From NCBI GenBank assembly GCA_902806565.1, contig CADCXA010000027.1:1550001-1614000 (forward strand): 64,000 bases of DNA. Reading direction: 5' to 3'. Position 1 is the first letter of the stretch; each line of letters begins with the position of its first letter. Both the position numbers and the translations under genes were made by a program. Below the pieces are notes generated by a model. It worked only from the letters and a program-made list of their open reading frames with translations, was not told the DNA's origin and searched no databases. The stretch comes from Hypoxylon rubiginosum (lineage: Eukaryota; Ascomycota; Sordariomycetes; Xylariales; Hypoxylaceae). Of this stretch, positions 26,224-39,501 are shown in pieces.

Positions 26224-27991
26224 TCAGGCCTCGTCGTCCGGGTCGTCGACGCCAAAGGTGTACGCGTTAATGTTGCTGTGCTCGCCGACGAACAGGGTAG
26301 GCGTCACATCGCCAGGGAAGGGTTCGAACTGCAAGCAGTGGATCGCACCGTGTCTCGACTGGATCTTGTCTATGTCTCGGGACGGGAGTCTCGCTCCGCT
26401 GCGCACTGAATACAGCGCTACCTTTCCATCGTCGTGTGCCGCGGCGGCTATACCCGAGGCCAGGTCTAGGTCCAGGCCGATCTTGATGTGAGCGTCGTTC
26501 TTGTACTGGTCTATCTTGAAGAGAGGAGTTGCCATTCCCGCGGGCAGGTCGAGGCTGCCCCTGAATTTAGCAGTATAGCGAAGGTCATACACGGACAGCA
26601 TGTTGCGTATACCCGCCACGAGCACCTGGTTCTCGTTGATGGGTTTGATGTGGGTAATTGCGTTGTTAAGGTCCAATTTACTCCACTTGAGAGCGTTCTG
26701 TCGCATGTCGCCCTTGAATAAGTACCCGGGGCGACCACCAAACAGGACAACCTTGGGGTGCAGGGGTTGGAAATCCACGGCAAAGATGTCGAGGAAAGAG
26801 TTCTGGGGACCGTAGTAATGGCCGGGGCCCCAAGGGCTCGACCATCCCATCGACATGTCCATACCGCAGTGCACAAGGCCTCGGCTCGAGCCAACTACGA
26901 ACATGTAACTGTTGCCTCTGGGAGCTGGGCATACGACATTGGCTCCATAGTCGTTAAAGGCGTGATCGCCGTATGCTCTAGCGTTCATGTACAAAGTCGT
27001 GCCACCTGTATTATCACGGCCAAGTTAGCATCGTCACTCAATTTTATGTGGAAATAAAATCAAGTAGGCTGGAAATAAAGGCAAAGATTTGCATTCACTT
27101 ACTTTCTCCGATAAGCCAAGATGGCCTCGGGTCGTCAGAATCTGTCCTCTTAGGAGCAAATATCATTGTTGACACTTCGGAACAGGGGGATCTAGACGTT
27201 ATGAGAACCCGGTGAGCCTTCTCGCTGTACTTGATATCCGAGATCTGACGCATGCCCATCTCTCGGTTGGGACGTAGATGGGTCGGCATGTCGATGTGGT
27301 TCGAGATAAGTCGGCGGTGAACCCTGCTCGTGGCCTCGATTAGCAAAACAAACCCTTCCACTACTACCTACAGGAGGCCTCTCCACCGAGCATATTACGT
27401 ACCTGCCACTGGTAGGATCTCTGGGGATGTAGGTTGACAACACGACAGTTTCGTCGAGAGCTTTGAAGGGAGTTGGTATTAGCTTATGTCCACGAGCAAT
27501 CCACACAGGAAAATGGAAAAACTTACTTGCGTACGCAGTGCATATGTCGTTCTTGTGACCTTTGCCGGCCACAAGCATATGCTTGACGTTGGTGTTTGAG
27601 CCCCAAGAGGCATCTGCTAGCGGGATCTTGCCCTTCTCGACTAAGCCCTGGGCAAAAGCGGCGGCAGGAAGGTCGAGATCTCTCTCACCGCACTCTCGAG
27701 CGAAGAAGCCACCCATCAAAGGCTGGTTGACAGCCCTCGAGCGCATAACCCGATTCTTATTTAGGTTCAGCCTTCGGATTGCTTCTACAGACGCAGCGTC
27801 TTCAAGCTTTCGCTTCTTGACTTTATCAGAAGACCAAGCTGCGTCGCTCGGTGCGGTAGCGCCCTTCTCGACCTTGAAGTACCTTTGCTTCTTCTCATCT
27901 GAATAGGATAATATGAGCATCAGTGTCATAAGACCGCCGGTAATTAATTCGACTTACCCAAGTAATAGCCTGGAATTTCATTCGGAGCCAT
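26224..27991 (-). CDS. WD40 protein, DCAF4 (WDR21)-like
   Basis: Probable substrate-receptor-type WD40 protein; metazoan DCAF4 binds the CUL4-DDB1 ubiquitin ligase. On the minus strand, exons are 27991-27958, 27898-27527, 27460-27403, 27323-27103 and 27005-26224, giving 488 residues. The N-terminus MAPNEIPGYYLDEKKQRYFK matches the DCAF4 hallmark in which a short PGFYYD...RYFRL element precedes the propeller; the motif is interrupted by the first intron. WD-like blades include VLITSRSPCSEVSTMIFAPK, NQVLVAGIRNMLSVYDLR and DLASGIAAAAHDDGKVALYS, and the chain ends in an acidic DDPDDEA. Many blades have degenerate WD pairs. The third intron ends at a GAGCAG sequence, so two acceptors three bases apart are possible; I used the CAG. 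The DCAF4 link is from the N-terminal motif and architecture; CUL4 binding is inferred. Confidence 0.82.
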
Positions 27992-28664
27992 CTTGTCGAT
28001 TTATTGGTTTGCGTTAGGGGTTGTGGACTCAGGACTGGTAGAGAAAAGTCGGCGTTGAGACGGACGAGAATTGTTGAAGGTACTGAGCATGAGCAACAGG
28101 AGGGAATGGACGCGAAATGCATTGATGTGGAATAAGCGTTTGCCCACAAAGGACGAAAAATTATGGTCGTTATGGAAGCCCTAAAACTCTACTGCAGATA
28201 TTCAATATTCCTTCACTTACATTACCTACGAGTCGCCAAATATCACGTGACAGCCGACGTGCCGGGCAACGAGGGCAGAGATGACGTACCTCACGAAGGA
28301 CTCCATGAAAAATAGTTTTTTCAAATAACGCAACGCTTTAATATTTATTGCTTTAATTACAATACAGATCTCCCATGTCTAACCATGAAGAACAGCAGTT
28401 ACAAGAATCACATGCACAAGGAACGAAAGTATTGAATATTTTTTTCATTCTGATTAAGTCTAAAAGAGACGTGGGTATGACATAACCGAAGGCCTATACG
28501 CCGTGGTATTGCAAGTTTACAAGAAGGAAATGAAGTGAACAACCAAGCCTGTCCGGAGTATATCTATAGACCGAATGGGGAGAGGTATGTAACACCAATT
28601 AGGAGTCTTCCGAGGATACGACAGCCACCTAGACAATGGTCTGTTCGTTTCATCTGGGAATTGT
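27992..28664. other. Intergenic, about 0.7 kb
   Basis: Upstream region of the DCAF4-like gene and 3' region of PMA1, both on the minus strand. A TCACGTGA palindrome at 28243-28250 lies about 250 nt upstream of the DCAF4-like start; this is the Cbf1-type E-box sequence, but its use here is unknown. Confidence 0.6.
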
Positions 28665-31600
28665 CTATTGGGACTTCTCGTGTTGGGTGGAGACACGTTG
28701 GAGAGAGACGACTATGAAACACGTTAGCTGACATTCTCGCACACCATTCAATTGATAGTGACTTACCGAAATCTTCGAGCGATCTCTGCTTTTGGCTTCC
28801 CTTGGGGGATTTGCCGTGCATAAGGTTGTCGAATCCAACACTGTCTTGCAGGATGTAGTAGATACCACCCAAGATGCAGAAGACACCGAAAGAGAAAATC
28901 CAGATACGGACAACGGCGACGATGTGAGTAAGGGCGCCGTTCTCGAAGAAACCCCAGATGGTGAAGCAGGTCGCGAGGATATCAACAAGCAGGATGGCGC
29001 CGGTGAGCTGCCACGAGGGGATAGATGACCAGAAGGGACCGTTGGCACGCGTGATGAAGATAAGCCAGTTCTCAGTGAGGGAGATCTCGAGGAAGAGAAC
29101 CTCATCCATGTTACCGTTGTTCTGGACGATACCACCGTTCTCACCCTGAGCGTACATGGTGGTGACAGTGATCCAGGTACCGACGGCGAGAACGACACCG
29201 AGAAGGACGGACATACCCCATAGCTTGGGCAGGTTCCACTTGACGGGGCTCATAGAGTAGGGAGCATTGTCGTAGGCGATAGCAAGAGTGGCAACGTCGG
29301 CGAAGATGGCAATGAAGACGACCAACTCGATGTTGAGCGATCGGTTCAGGATAGCAATCCACAGACCGAGGTAGATCTCCAAGTGCAGGGACAGAGCGAT
29401 ACGGTAGACAACGTAGGCGTACATACGGTGGAAAATCTGTCGGGAAGTCTTGAGGGCATCAATGATAGCACCGAGACCGGGAGCCAAGAAGACGATATCA
29501 GCAGCAGATCGGGCGGCGTCAGAGGCACCTTCGACAGCAATACCAGTATCGGCCTTCTTTAGAGAGGGAGCATCGTTGACACCGTCACCAGTCATGGCAA
29601 CGAGATAACCACGCTGTTGCAGAATCTCGACGACGTTGTACTTGTGCTGGGGGAAGACCTCAGCGAAACCATCAGCAGCCTCAACGAAATCGTAGACCTC
29701 GGAACCGGGCATATCACCGCCACCACCGAGACCAAGGCGCTCAGCGTTGTAGACGTTGGTACCAAGACCGAGTTGACGAGAAGTCTCACGAGCGATACCG
29801 ACAGCGTCACCAGTAAGCATCTTGATGGAGAGACCGAGACGCTTGGCTTCGTTGATAGTGCGGGCAGTATCGTGACGAGGGGGGTCAGAGCAGGGCATGA
29901 TTCCGAGAATTTCCCAGGCACCTTCACCCCGCTTGCGAGCGACACCGAGAGAACGGAAACCACGAGTAGCGAATTCAGCAACCTTGTTCTTGTAGGCCTG
30001 GTCAATCTCCTCAGGGATGGGGTGATCTTCCTCGACGGTCTTCAGGACGAATAGAGGAGCACCCTTGACACAAGTAATGCGCTCGCCTTGAGGAGACTCG
30101 ACAATAGCAGTAACCTTCTTTGAGACAGGGTCGAAGGGGAAGAACTCCTTGACGATGTACTTGGACAGAACACCCTTGGCGCGGGGGTAGTATCGGAGAG
30201 CCTTGAGGAAAGCCTTGTCGATGGCATCAATACCCTTCTTCTTGCGGCTGGCAGCGAGACAGGCAGTAAGCATGAGATCCTCGGGGTCAACACCTTGGAC
30301 GGTGAAGGGCTCAGAGAGAGAGAGCTTGTTCTTGGTCAAAGTACCGGTCTTGTCAGAGCAGAGAATTTCGACACCGGCCAGAGACTCGATAGCAGAGAGC
30401 TTCTGAACAATAGCCTTCTTCTTGGCGAGGTAAGCAGCACCGACAGCCATGGTGGTAGTGACGACAGCCGGGAGACCGACGGGGACACCAACGATGGTAA
30501 TGGCAAGAGTGAAGCGGAGGATGTCAACGATAGGGTTGGAGCGGTAGAACGAGGATACCCAGACAATCAAGAGGGTGAAGACGACGAGAATCAGTAGCAC
30601 AGTACCGATACCGTTGAGGACTTCAGTGAAATGACCGGTGCCACCAGATGCCTGGTTAACGAGGGCAGCAGCACGACCGACGAAGGTGTTGTCACCGGTG
30701 GCGGAGATGACCATGAAGGCCTCACCACGCTTGACGGCGGAGGAAGCGAAACATTGGTCACCCTTGTGCTTGTCGACAGCGAGAGATTCACCAGTGATGG
30801 CGGACTGATCAACCTGTAGGAAAGCGTCTTCGGTGACGATACGGCCATCAGCGGGGATAATGGTACCCTGTTGAGATGCATGATTAGCAAATTGTGGCAA
30901 ATCTGATTGGACTAGATGCGACTTACCTCCTCAACTTGAAGGATATCACCGGGGACGACCTGGGGAGCCTCAACCTCCTTGAGGGTACCATCACGGAGAA
31001 CAACAGCCTTAAGAGCCAGGGTCTTCTTCAACTCGTCGACAATTGAACCAGCTTGGTATTCTTGAATGAAACCGACAGCGGCGTTGAGGAGCAGAAGAGC
31101 GCAGATCACACCGAAATCGACCCAATCTTCCAAACCGGCAGCGAGAACGGCAGCAGCTTCCATAACGAATTGAATAGGACCAACGAAGAAACCCTTTGAT
31201 ATTCATGTTAACAAGATAGCACAGTACAATTTGGAGCGGTGCGTGATGGTTTGGAACTTACGAAGAACTTGAGGATTAGGTTTTCCTTCTCCTCCTTCAT
31301 CTGGTTGAGACCGTACTTGCGACGGCGGTTGACAACCTCCGCTATAGAAAAGAGTCAGCCTGGTGCAATGTGCGATCGCATGCGACAATGGTCGCGAATG
31401 ACCACATACCCTCAGTAAGACCGACACGAGTATCGGTCTGAAGCATCTCCTCAGGGACGACACGACCTTGGCCGACATTTTGTCCCTCACCCTCCTCCTC
31501 ATCGTCGATAGCGTTGCCATCTTGAGACTCAAGATCCTCAATCAGAGCGTCAATATCCTCATCCTCATCTTCGTCACCCTTAGCAGTCTTGGTGGTAGGA

Positions 31601-31695
31601 GCAGGATCCTGGGCGCGGTGGGCCTCCTTCTCATCGAAATTGCCCGACTCTATGTTGGTATGAAGCGCCGGCGCGGCGGCGTTGGACTCAGCCAT
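28665..31695 (-). CDS. pma1: Plasma-membrane H+-ATPase (P-type, P3A)
   Basis: Electrogenic proton pump that energises nutrient uptake and sets cytosolic pH. Minus-strand exons are 31695-31410, 31341-31262, 31193-30927, 30867-28767 and 28711-28665, giving 926 residues (Neurospora PMA-1 is 920). After an acidic N-terminus ([16 protein letters not shown]) come the actuator motif ITGES (235-239), [12 protein letters not shown] with phosphorylated Asp383, the hinge [21 protein letters not shown], and a set of membrane helices on either side as expected for ten. A last 47-nt exon supplies the regulatory tail [20 protein letters not shown], which holds the Ser/Thr positions controlling glucose activation in yeast; without that splice the frame runs into an unrelated tail. 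Codon use is strongly biased to C/G, as expected for an abundant protein. The roughly 390 nt of leader above the ATG contain no other ATG. Confidence 0.98.
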
Positions 31696-32095
31696 GGTCG
31701 GCGAGCTTCTAAGGCGACAGCTGAGCTGGGCCCAGTGTCAGAGAGAATAGAAAAGGTTGGGTTGTTATTAGAGGACCAAGTCCGGAAGGATTGTAGTTGT
31801 CCGGGTACGGCGACAATCTTTGGATTTCGATGACAATTAGGGAACCGATTGGAATGCTGATTAGGTGTTGTAGGAATACGGTGATACTTGACGATGTTTG
31901 TGTGTGAAGGTGATGTCGTGAGGGGGCAAGATTGACGACTGTTCAACAAAACACGGAGGGGAGAGGGGAGATTTTGGCGGAAGGCACCACGGACGACCTT
32001 GGGAGGAATTGACGAGCCAGACGAGCCGAACCAAGTCTTCAACGTGATGAGGAGGGAAAGAAGGAAAGCGCGTTGGACTGTGGGCGAAGATTTTC

Positions 32096-32101
32096 TTTAT
32101 A
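32096..32101 (-). promoter_or_regulatory. TATA-like element of PMA1
   Basis: On the minus strand this reads TATAAA (in CCTTATAAAG). It lies about 400 nt upstream of the PMA1 start codon, which would give a leader of roughly 370 nt, long but ordinary for PMA1 genes. The position is seen; use as a TATA box is inferred. Confidence 0.4.
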
Positions 32102-35100
32102 AGGCGTGGGAAACACCTGAGCACAACAAGAGAAAGAGCTAATTCCGAGTGTGGGGCCTTTGGCAGACCAAGCTTCCCAATGCCTGTCAATGCTTATAAG
32201 TACGGAGGTATAGGTACCTGCGTCGTACAGTGTGCGATTCCACTTTCAATCCGTTTTTTAGGGTGTCCACTAATGTTTACCTCCAATATGACCCCCAATT
32301 GGCCGAGCCAGGGCGAACGTTCAATCACAATACCTTAGGTTAGCTATCTTGAATCTTCTAATCATGAACTTATCTATTGTTAAGGCCATTTGCAATGTAC
32401 AAACGTACGTATCGGTGTATTTTTCGCGCGTGAATTTTCTGCAAGCACCTAGATCTAGCAGATTTTTTTCTTTCTCTTTTCCTTAATCACTTGAAACCGA
32501 GGTTATCCCTAAGGCCTAGAGTATACCTCACTGATAGTATCATTGAAAGCTACATAACCTAAGGTACATTACTCCTAGTCACTCATAATCACATCCATAT
32601 CTCAAATCTAAGTCGCGCATTATCGACGCACTCTCAATGTCATGTTTTTTAATCTGAATGCTAACCTCAAGGTTTTTGTTTACCCAAACTGCCACGCAGG
32701 CTATCTTGGCCCTCTTTCGGGAAATTACTTCCTATGCACATCAGTTACTTAGGGGTTTAATGTACGACGCATCGCACGCAATACATGTATGTATGGATCG
32801 GCCTTGTACTGTATGTATAATTTCTCAAGTACCTATGTACCTAATGTCTGTTGTAGGATGTATTTATGTATAATCCCTATTAAGGTCCCCCCATTCAGCC
32901 ATTGTAAGCCTTTGGTACATAAATGACTTTGGTGGAGGTCTGGAGAGTGTCAACGTGCATGCATGTACCTATCCACAGGTACCTGGGCTACCTGGGTAGG
33001 CGTATGTAGGCGTATGTAGGCTTTGTAGGTCTTCCACAGTGTGACTTGGTCCCTGCAGCCTCCACCTCTCGGTACCTGAACAGCATCGACTCCACATCCC
33101 ATCTCTAGAGCGAGAACAACTTTTTGCAACCCTTGAACTTTCTGATCGTGCGGGAATTACTCGATTTGCGCCCGTGATGACATTCAATACACGCCCCGGA
33201 TTTCTAGTTTTGGTTCGCCGTCAGAGCTCAAAGTAAAGGAATAATGGTTTCCAAAGCTGAAGAGGTACTTGTTCTACACGATTGACAAAATTTGAACCAT
33301 AATTCCCCTATTGTTGAGCGACGATTGGTATGGGAATAGGTTTGGCCTACTGTTTTGGTGAGCTTTTTTATTTGCGCCTCTCCTCCAGCTATTCTCCATG
33401 CTGGTCCCCAAATCAAGATTCCACGAGCTCTGCATTCGGGATGCACGTTCTCTCTTAGACCCACGGGCTTATGCGAGGGTTGCTATCCATCGACTGGGGT
33501 CGACCCATGCACCATGCTGGATTTCCACAGTGTTAACTCGCAGCATATCGCCGACCGATACAGTCAATACAGAGTCAGTGCGCCTTATTACTGTGCAGCT
33601 GTGCTATGCTATGCAACCCACATCTACAGTCCACAGTCTACAGTCCACGGTCCACATCCCATATCCACCCCCATCTGCGGCCTGCAAAGCACAAGCAGCT
33701 AGCAGCAAGCAGCCAGATGCCAGACGACGGTACATACATAATAGGTAAGCCAGGTACATCGATCCGCGTATCTTTTTTGCCAGCATTATGAGCCATTTTC
33801 CACTCGAGATTTTGAACGAGGCTGCTTTCGAAAGAGGAATGGCGTTGGAACCCACCAAGTCTTGCCGATCCTGCTAAGAAAATATGTCTCCAGTTGTCTC
33901 ATTAGAGCATACCATGCGACTTACCTTACAGATAGGTAGGTATTTACAGCAGCCTCAAGTCCACTATTGCAAGATGCCCAGCCAGCCAGCCCGCCTCCGT
34001 ACCCCCTATTAACCGACTATCGTCATCGTTTGACGTGGAGTACTAGTACGTATTTACCCTGCCCTCGACCTACCAAATACGGTTTCGTTGCTGGTAGGCT
34101 TAGGGGACATTTACAGAAGCCATAGTTAGAGGAACGCGAACCGTCAAACGCAAGCAGCGCGGCGTGGCAGCGTGGGAGGTGAGGTGAGGTAACTTTCATT
34201 ACCCACCGCTAGGCGACGACGGTAGCAATTCCTACGTACGACACCAGACAGGCGAGACAAGCGTTAAGCGTCGGTGGCTTACTTTTCATACGTCATGGGT
34301 CCATGGGATCAATCCCGCATTTTTCGCGTGTACCCCAGCTGGAGGTCACAGACCACACGGATGACAGCCCCATGTTGGCTGTTATGTTATTGTGTTGCGT
34401 TGGGAAAAACTTTTTTTTCTTCATTGTCACGGATCTATCTACACCGACAAGCTCCGGGATATCAAGGCTCGGTCAAAGCACCAAGCGCCTTTGTCTACCG
34501 CCATTTTCTCGGATGGGCATTCGTTCGGTATGGCCGCCGCTCCACCAAAGCTTGCCGCGTGAGTCTGGTGGCCACGGTCGACTCTACGTCCGATACCCGC
34601 ACTTTACCCCCTTCATATGTTAGGTATTGTACGGGGGATGCGTTAGCTCGGAAATGCAGTTAGGTCAACCTTAATGAGCCTGTGAGCCTGGCAGCCTAGG
34701 TAGCCAGGCCGTTTCTCTTCACCCACGGGTTTCGACAGCGTTCTAGAATGAAGCCAAAATATCTCGACTTTAGAACTCGTATAAGGCCTTTTTTCGGCCA
34801 TCGGGATCTTCGTTGTTTCAGGACATTTATCTGCCAGATCTTGCGTAAAACGAGTAAGATAATATGCCATCAACTTTACCCCTTTATGGCTATCTCGTCT
34901 TACCTAGGCATGTCATGCTCACCGACTACTCGAGAATGAGCCTTTAGTCGTATATTGCTCACTCAATGTAGGGCAAGTTGTCGCGTGTGGCTATCGTACA
35001 CTCTTCGTTACTTCCGGGTCCGGATCTGGCACTTTCACCTGGGCACTAGATAAATTCGCCAATCATATTTACGATAAAGGCGTAATCTTGAGAGCCGGGA

Positions 35101-38100
35101 TTCGTGCGACTAGGGTGCGCCGGCCGGGTAGTACGTGATTGCGCTAAGAGATGTATCTCGAGGATAGGACAAGAATTGCCTCGCCGTCTGGCCGTTTGCG
35201 GGCGGCTGGATTGAGGATAGCCGGGGGACAGGGGACCTGGCCTGGGCAGCCCTGGGTAGGTAGTACAGTAGAAATCGATGGAATTATACTGGGAGGATCC
35301 GAGGATCGAGCCGCTCGTGTCGCTAAAAGAATTATCCCATTTCGCGGCCCCCATTTGAGCTCCTGTCAGTGGTCAATGGCTCTTATTCGGTCATTATCTG
35401 GGTTCCTCTCTCGGGAGCTAATTTATGGAAGGCCTTCCTAGGTGCGAATAGCCTGGGGCTTCTAACGGACCCTACGAGCAGGCCCTTTTCCTAACAAGTG
35501 CCTGATTCCCGATAGTTTGACACGCTCGCGCCTCCGAGGAGCCGAGGGGCGCGCTCGCTCCTCATACTGCTGGCGAGCCTGGCTTGATTAAAAGGGGACG
35601 ACTTAGCCTCCACGCCTCGTAAAAATCGACTGGCTTATTGGCTATACGGGTTATATGCGAAACGGCTGCCGACATCTGTTGCCGTTGCGTCTCATTCACC
35701 TATGCATACACCTTACCGCATCCCAGGGTCTCCGAGTCGAGATCCTGTAAAGAACCTTTTTGTAATACCACTGACCCTAAACGTGGTACAGGCGCCCGAG
35801 GCGCGGTGCGTGGCCGAACAAGGATTGCCAATGCAAGCAAGTCACGATGAAACCCGGCTACGGAAAGCTTGGTTCTTTGTCGATGAAACTTGAAACAATC
35901 CAATGAGGAGGATGGATTTTACAGTAAACATGTTTGTTTACTCAGGAATATAATAGCTCAATCTGAAACCGAGGTGACTAGAATCAGTTGTCACAAAATA
36001 GACAAAATACATGAGTCTTTTTTTGCCCTTCTATCGCTTCTGTTTCTGTCGAAGTGCTTACTCTGCAAAGATCTATGCAGAGACCCTGCATGCTTTTGGA
36101 GAAAAGAGGATAAAAAAGATTTCTATAGAAATGGCTCAGGGTCCAACGAGAGATTTTCACTACCCGTTTTAGAAGTTGGAGGAGAGGAGTAGAGCTATTA
36201 AAGTCTATAGAGTTACTTTGCATACCTAACCTGGCTTATCCATGCAAAAAGGGTTCGAATATATCTAAACATAGATAAACATGGAGGGGAATAAGAATCT
36301 AAATATTCTAAAAATTACCAGTCCTATTTATTTAGGTCGAGGGGGTGTCTCTTTTCGGACGCAATAGTAGGCAACTTTGAGGATACTATACAAATTCAAT
36401 TCCCTCTTTGGACATGGATATACTTTGTTGCTTAATCTCACGACCGTGAGTTTGGGTATCATAGTTGGCTTGTTACAATGGCAAAGAGTCAGACAGTCTA
36501 CGATAGAAACAACAGATATAATTCAAGTCGCCGCCAAAGAAACCCAATGAGAGCTTGTCATACCTGCTTGTCCTACTCAGCCCAGGAGACACAACAGATC
36601 TGAGTCTTCAATTTCTCCGCCGCCACTGTCATCCTTTTTTTTTCGCTAGCGCAAAACATTCACCCGCAACATTTGGGTAAGGTATGTTGGTATGGGGCGT
36701 GCCAGGTACCTCACTCATATCGTAGACCCAAACATCAGGGAATCGTGGGAAACCCGTGGCGAATATCTGACCGGCTTTGACAAGTCAGAAAGCCAGCTAC
36801 ATAGTAGGTGGAAAGTACTCTACATCAAACGCAAGTATCCGGTTTCTTGTATCCCACACTGGACGAGAAAAAAAAAATACAGTGCTCACTTACGGTGCTG
36901 TGCTTGAGAGACTTTCACTTCAATCAGACATCGTCGCCTTGGCACGTATACTTGCGCGTCATGCCAAGCGACCACAAAGATGCCACAAGATGGCCCAAGA
37001 TGTTCCTAACGTCTTTCGGTCACTCAGGATTGCAATATTTGCGACGATTGCGACGAATGAGCCATATTGGCGCGCAGGCTTGGCTGTCGACGACGGTAGT
37101 CACTATTACACGCACTTCGTCGTCTATTTTCTATTTTATTCCGCCGTTAATATCTGTATTGTACCGTAGTAGGAAATATTTCGTAGGCGGTCGAAGCCAA
37201 GACCGTGACGAGCCACGATGATCTACAACGTAACCTTACTCCGGACCCTTTTTTTATCGTCGAACTCTCTTGGCGACCCTGCTGGATCGCAATCAAAAGG
37301 AAGCTGAGTTGCGTCAGGGGGGGGGAAGCCAGAAAAAATTGCGAAGCGCGAGCCCAGATAAGGGAGCCGCGCAGATGAGTGGCATTGGCAACGAGTACAA
37401 GAACAAAAAGAGCCAAGCCAATGAATCCTCTAGGCACATTTGCGATAATAAGACACCGAGGGAAGGTCAGAACCTTAACGGGCAAATGGGAATGGATAAT
37501 TAGGATTACGGCTGTAAATAGAAACTATAGAAAAGAAATACCGACAGCCTCGTCCAAGCGCCGCTTGGAAGGGCTGGGCAGGGCTGGGCGAGCTGGGCGA
37601 GCTGGCGATCCCGTCAGCTTCTTTCTGTCGGTAGAACTACATACCTCATACATACATACGTTGTCCCCCCTGAGCAAACGCGTCGTCACATAGGCCAAGA
37701 ACTTCCTATCCAAACAAATATGTTTCAAAAGGGCCCGGAGTTACGCAAAGACAAGGACAGACATGAAGGGCGGCCCTTCCGATTTGCAGCTGGATTAATT
37801 AAAAGACGTATTCCCAATACCGGCCGCCTCGGGATCGGCAGGGCGAGAGTCGGTTCCATGTCCCGGAAAGGCCCGTTAAGTGGCTACCGCGGTAGGCTTT
37901 TCGCTTCGCTTCCCCTTTCCTCCACATCCCACATCCCCAATCCCCAGGGGTTCAGGAGTCCCAGCTGCGGCTCTCTGCCGAGACTCCTACTACCGACTCC
38001 TTAGCCACGATGCGTACCTGGCATCGTCGTCAGCGGGTTTGGTTGATGAGATCACCGCTCTTGCTCTGCCACCCGACGCGTGATCCTGGTTGGCGACGAC

Positions 38101-39211
38101 GTATGTGGTGATGCGTAGCAGCCGGATGTGCGGTTCTTGGCCGTTGTCAAACCCTCCCCCCCTTACTTCACCGCATGTTGTATGTACATATGTGTATCTT
38201 AAGATATTGGGTTCACCGGCATGAGGAATTTTTCTAGAAGATCATGTGGATGCCGGCTGTCATGTTATGCCTTGCATATTTCCTCCCCCCGATGCGACAG
38301 TGTCGTACAAGACGGATGGTACCTTAACTACATACATATCTACCTCAGATACCCAAAAAAGCGACGTGTATAATGCATCGGTCCGTCCCCTCTTGTTGGG
38401 AATAGGGGGTTACCATTGGAACCCAACGGGCTTCGACCGTCCCCGGTATAATGATCAACCGACATGCGGTCGATGGCAGCGTGTCACTTGGATTACGTAT
38501 GTAGCAGTGTCATTGTAGGTCAAAAAGCTACCTATCATCATCGCTTCTGCCGCTCCTACCAGCGTTAAACCGCAAACTCAGCCCAAAAAACACACGTGTA
38601 AGGGCACATTCGGCGGTGTTAGCCAGCTTCAAACATTTTACGCGAGCGCAGCATGTGGTTTCTATAGGCGTAAGTAATAGTACCAATACCTAAGCCAATG
38701 CTGAGCATTTGAGTCTCAGGTACGATACTAATCTCATGCCTCATACAATTTAGATTTTTCTATTTAGCATATACTGAAACGGGCGCTCGATAGTTGTTGG
38801 TGGCTTGCACAAGTCCCGAGGTCAAATTTCTCGTCAACTTTATTCTTGCTCCTTGCTTCTGATATCACCTGGGCACCATGGAAAGTGGTAAACCGGAACG
38901 GCCGGAGAGGTCGGGCCGACAAGCTCATATCCTGAATTTGAGCCTCCCGTCTTCACTTACCCGCGAGATTTAGGGACAAATGCTGAAACTGCATCGAGGT
39001 TTGATGATAGCCCCTAGCTACGTGTCGCTCGCTTTACGAACTTGACGGCTAATCATTTTCTCCTCTTCTAGTCTGCCATACTTCTGTTATACGGTGCCTC
39101 CCTACTCCTCAACAGTCATGAATTAATCGCTCCTTTTGGCTTTAACGACGCTTCACACTTTCCAGAAGAAGCTCGACTTTCTGTCTTACTCGAGGTAAGA
39201 CGCAGGCAAAA

Positions 39212-39501
39212 ATGCTAATCTGGGGTGCATTTGACATGTCGAAACAGCACATCTTGGATATGGACAAATCGGGATCTGGTGTAACATGCGTTTGCAGAAA
39301 CTTGAACTGGGGAGAGGCCGATATCTCCTTTCTTACCAACATGTGCAGGTACTTACGACACAGTGTCCTTCGTCGCGTACATGTCGTGGACCCTGATCTT
39401 CGAGGTGGCGGCGGCGGCGGCGATCTTCTGTATCTAAGCCCTACGTCGAGTCGATGTGGTTCCGCGAGTACATGGCGAGCAAGTACACTCACCCGGTCAG
39501 A
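39212..39501 (+). pseudogene. Possible decayed membrane-protein gene fragment
   Basis: Three short stretches in different frames have the coding composition of real exons here, unlike the AT-richer DNA around them. The first, 39310-39347, ends NWGEADISFLTNMC. The second, 39357-39434, reads DTVSFVAYMSWTLIFE followed by an Ala run and IFCI, a plausible membrane helix, then hits a stop. The third, 39439-39498, one base out of frame, reads PYVESMWFREYMASKYTHPV. One extra T at 39435 would account for the break between the last two; a second shift separates the first two. No intron fits between them. I do not recognise the family. It could also be chance, so confidence is low. Confidence 0.32.

Noticed and set aside
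27192..27929. Minus-strand frame reading through introns 2 and 3 of the DCAF4-like gene
   Set aside because: It loses similarity after each intron and gives a low-quality tail, while the spliced model keeps WD-type sequence throughout.
28564..28664. Alternative C-terminal tail of PMA1 reading past 28767 without splicing
   Set aside because: Splicing the 55-base intron yields the conserved [15 protein letters not shown] tail; the unspliced tail matches nothing expected.
31650..32042. 130-codon frame overlapping the PMA1 start, possible upstream ORF
   Set aside because: It begins with TTG, not ATG; the stretch between the TATA-like element and the PMA1 start has no ATG at all.
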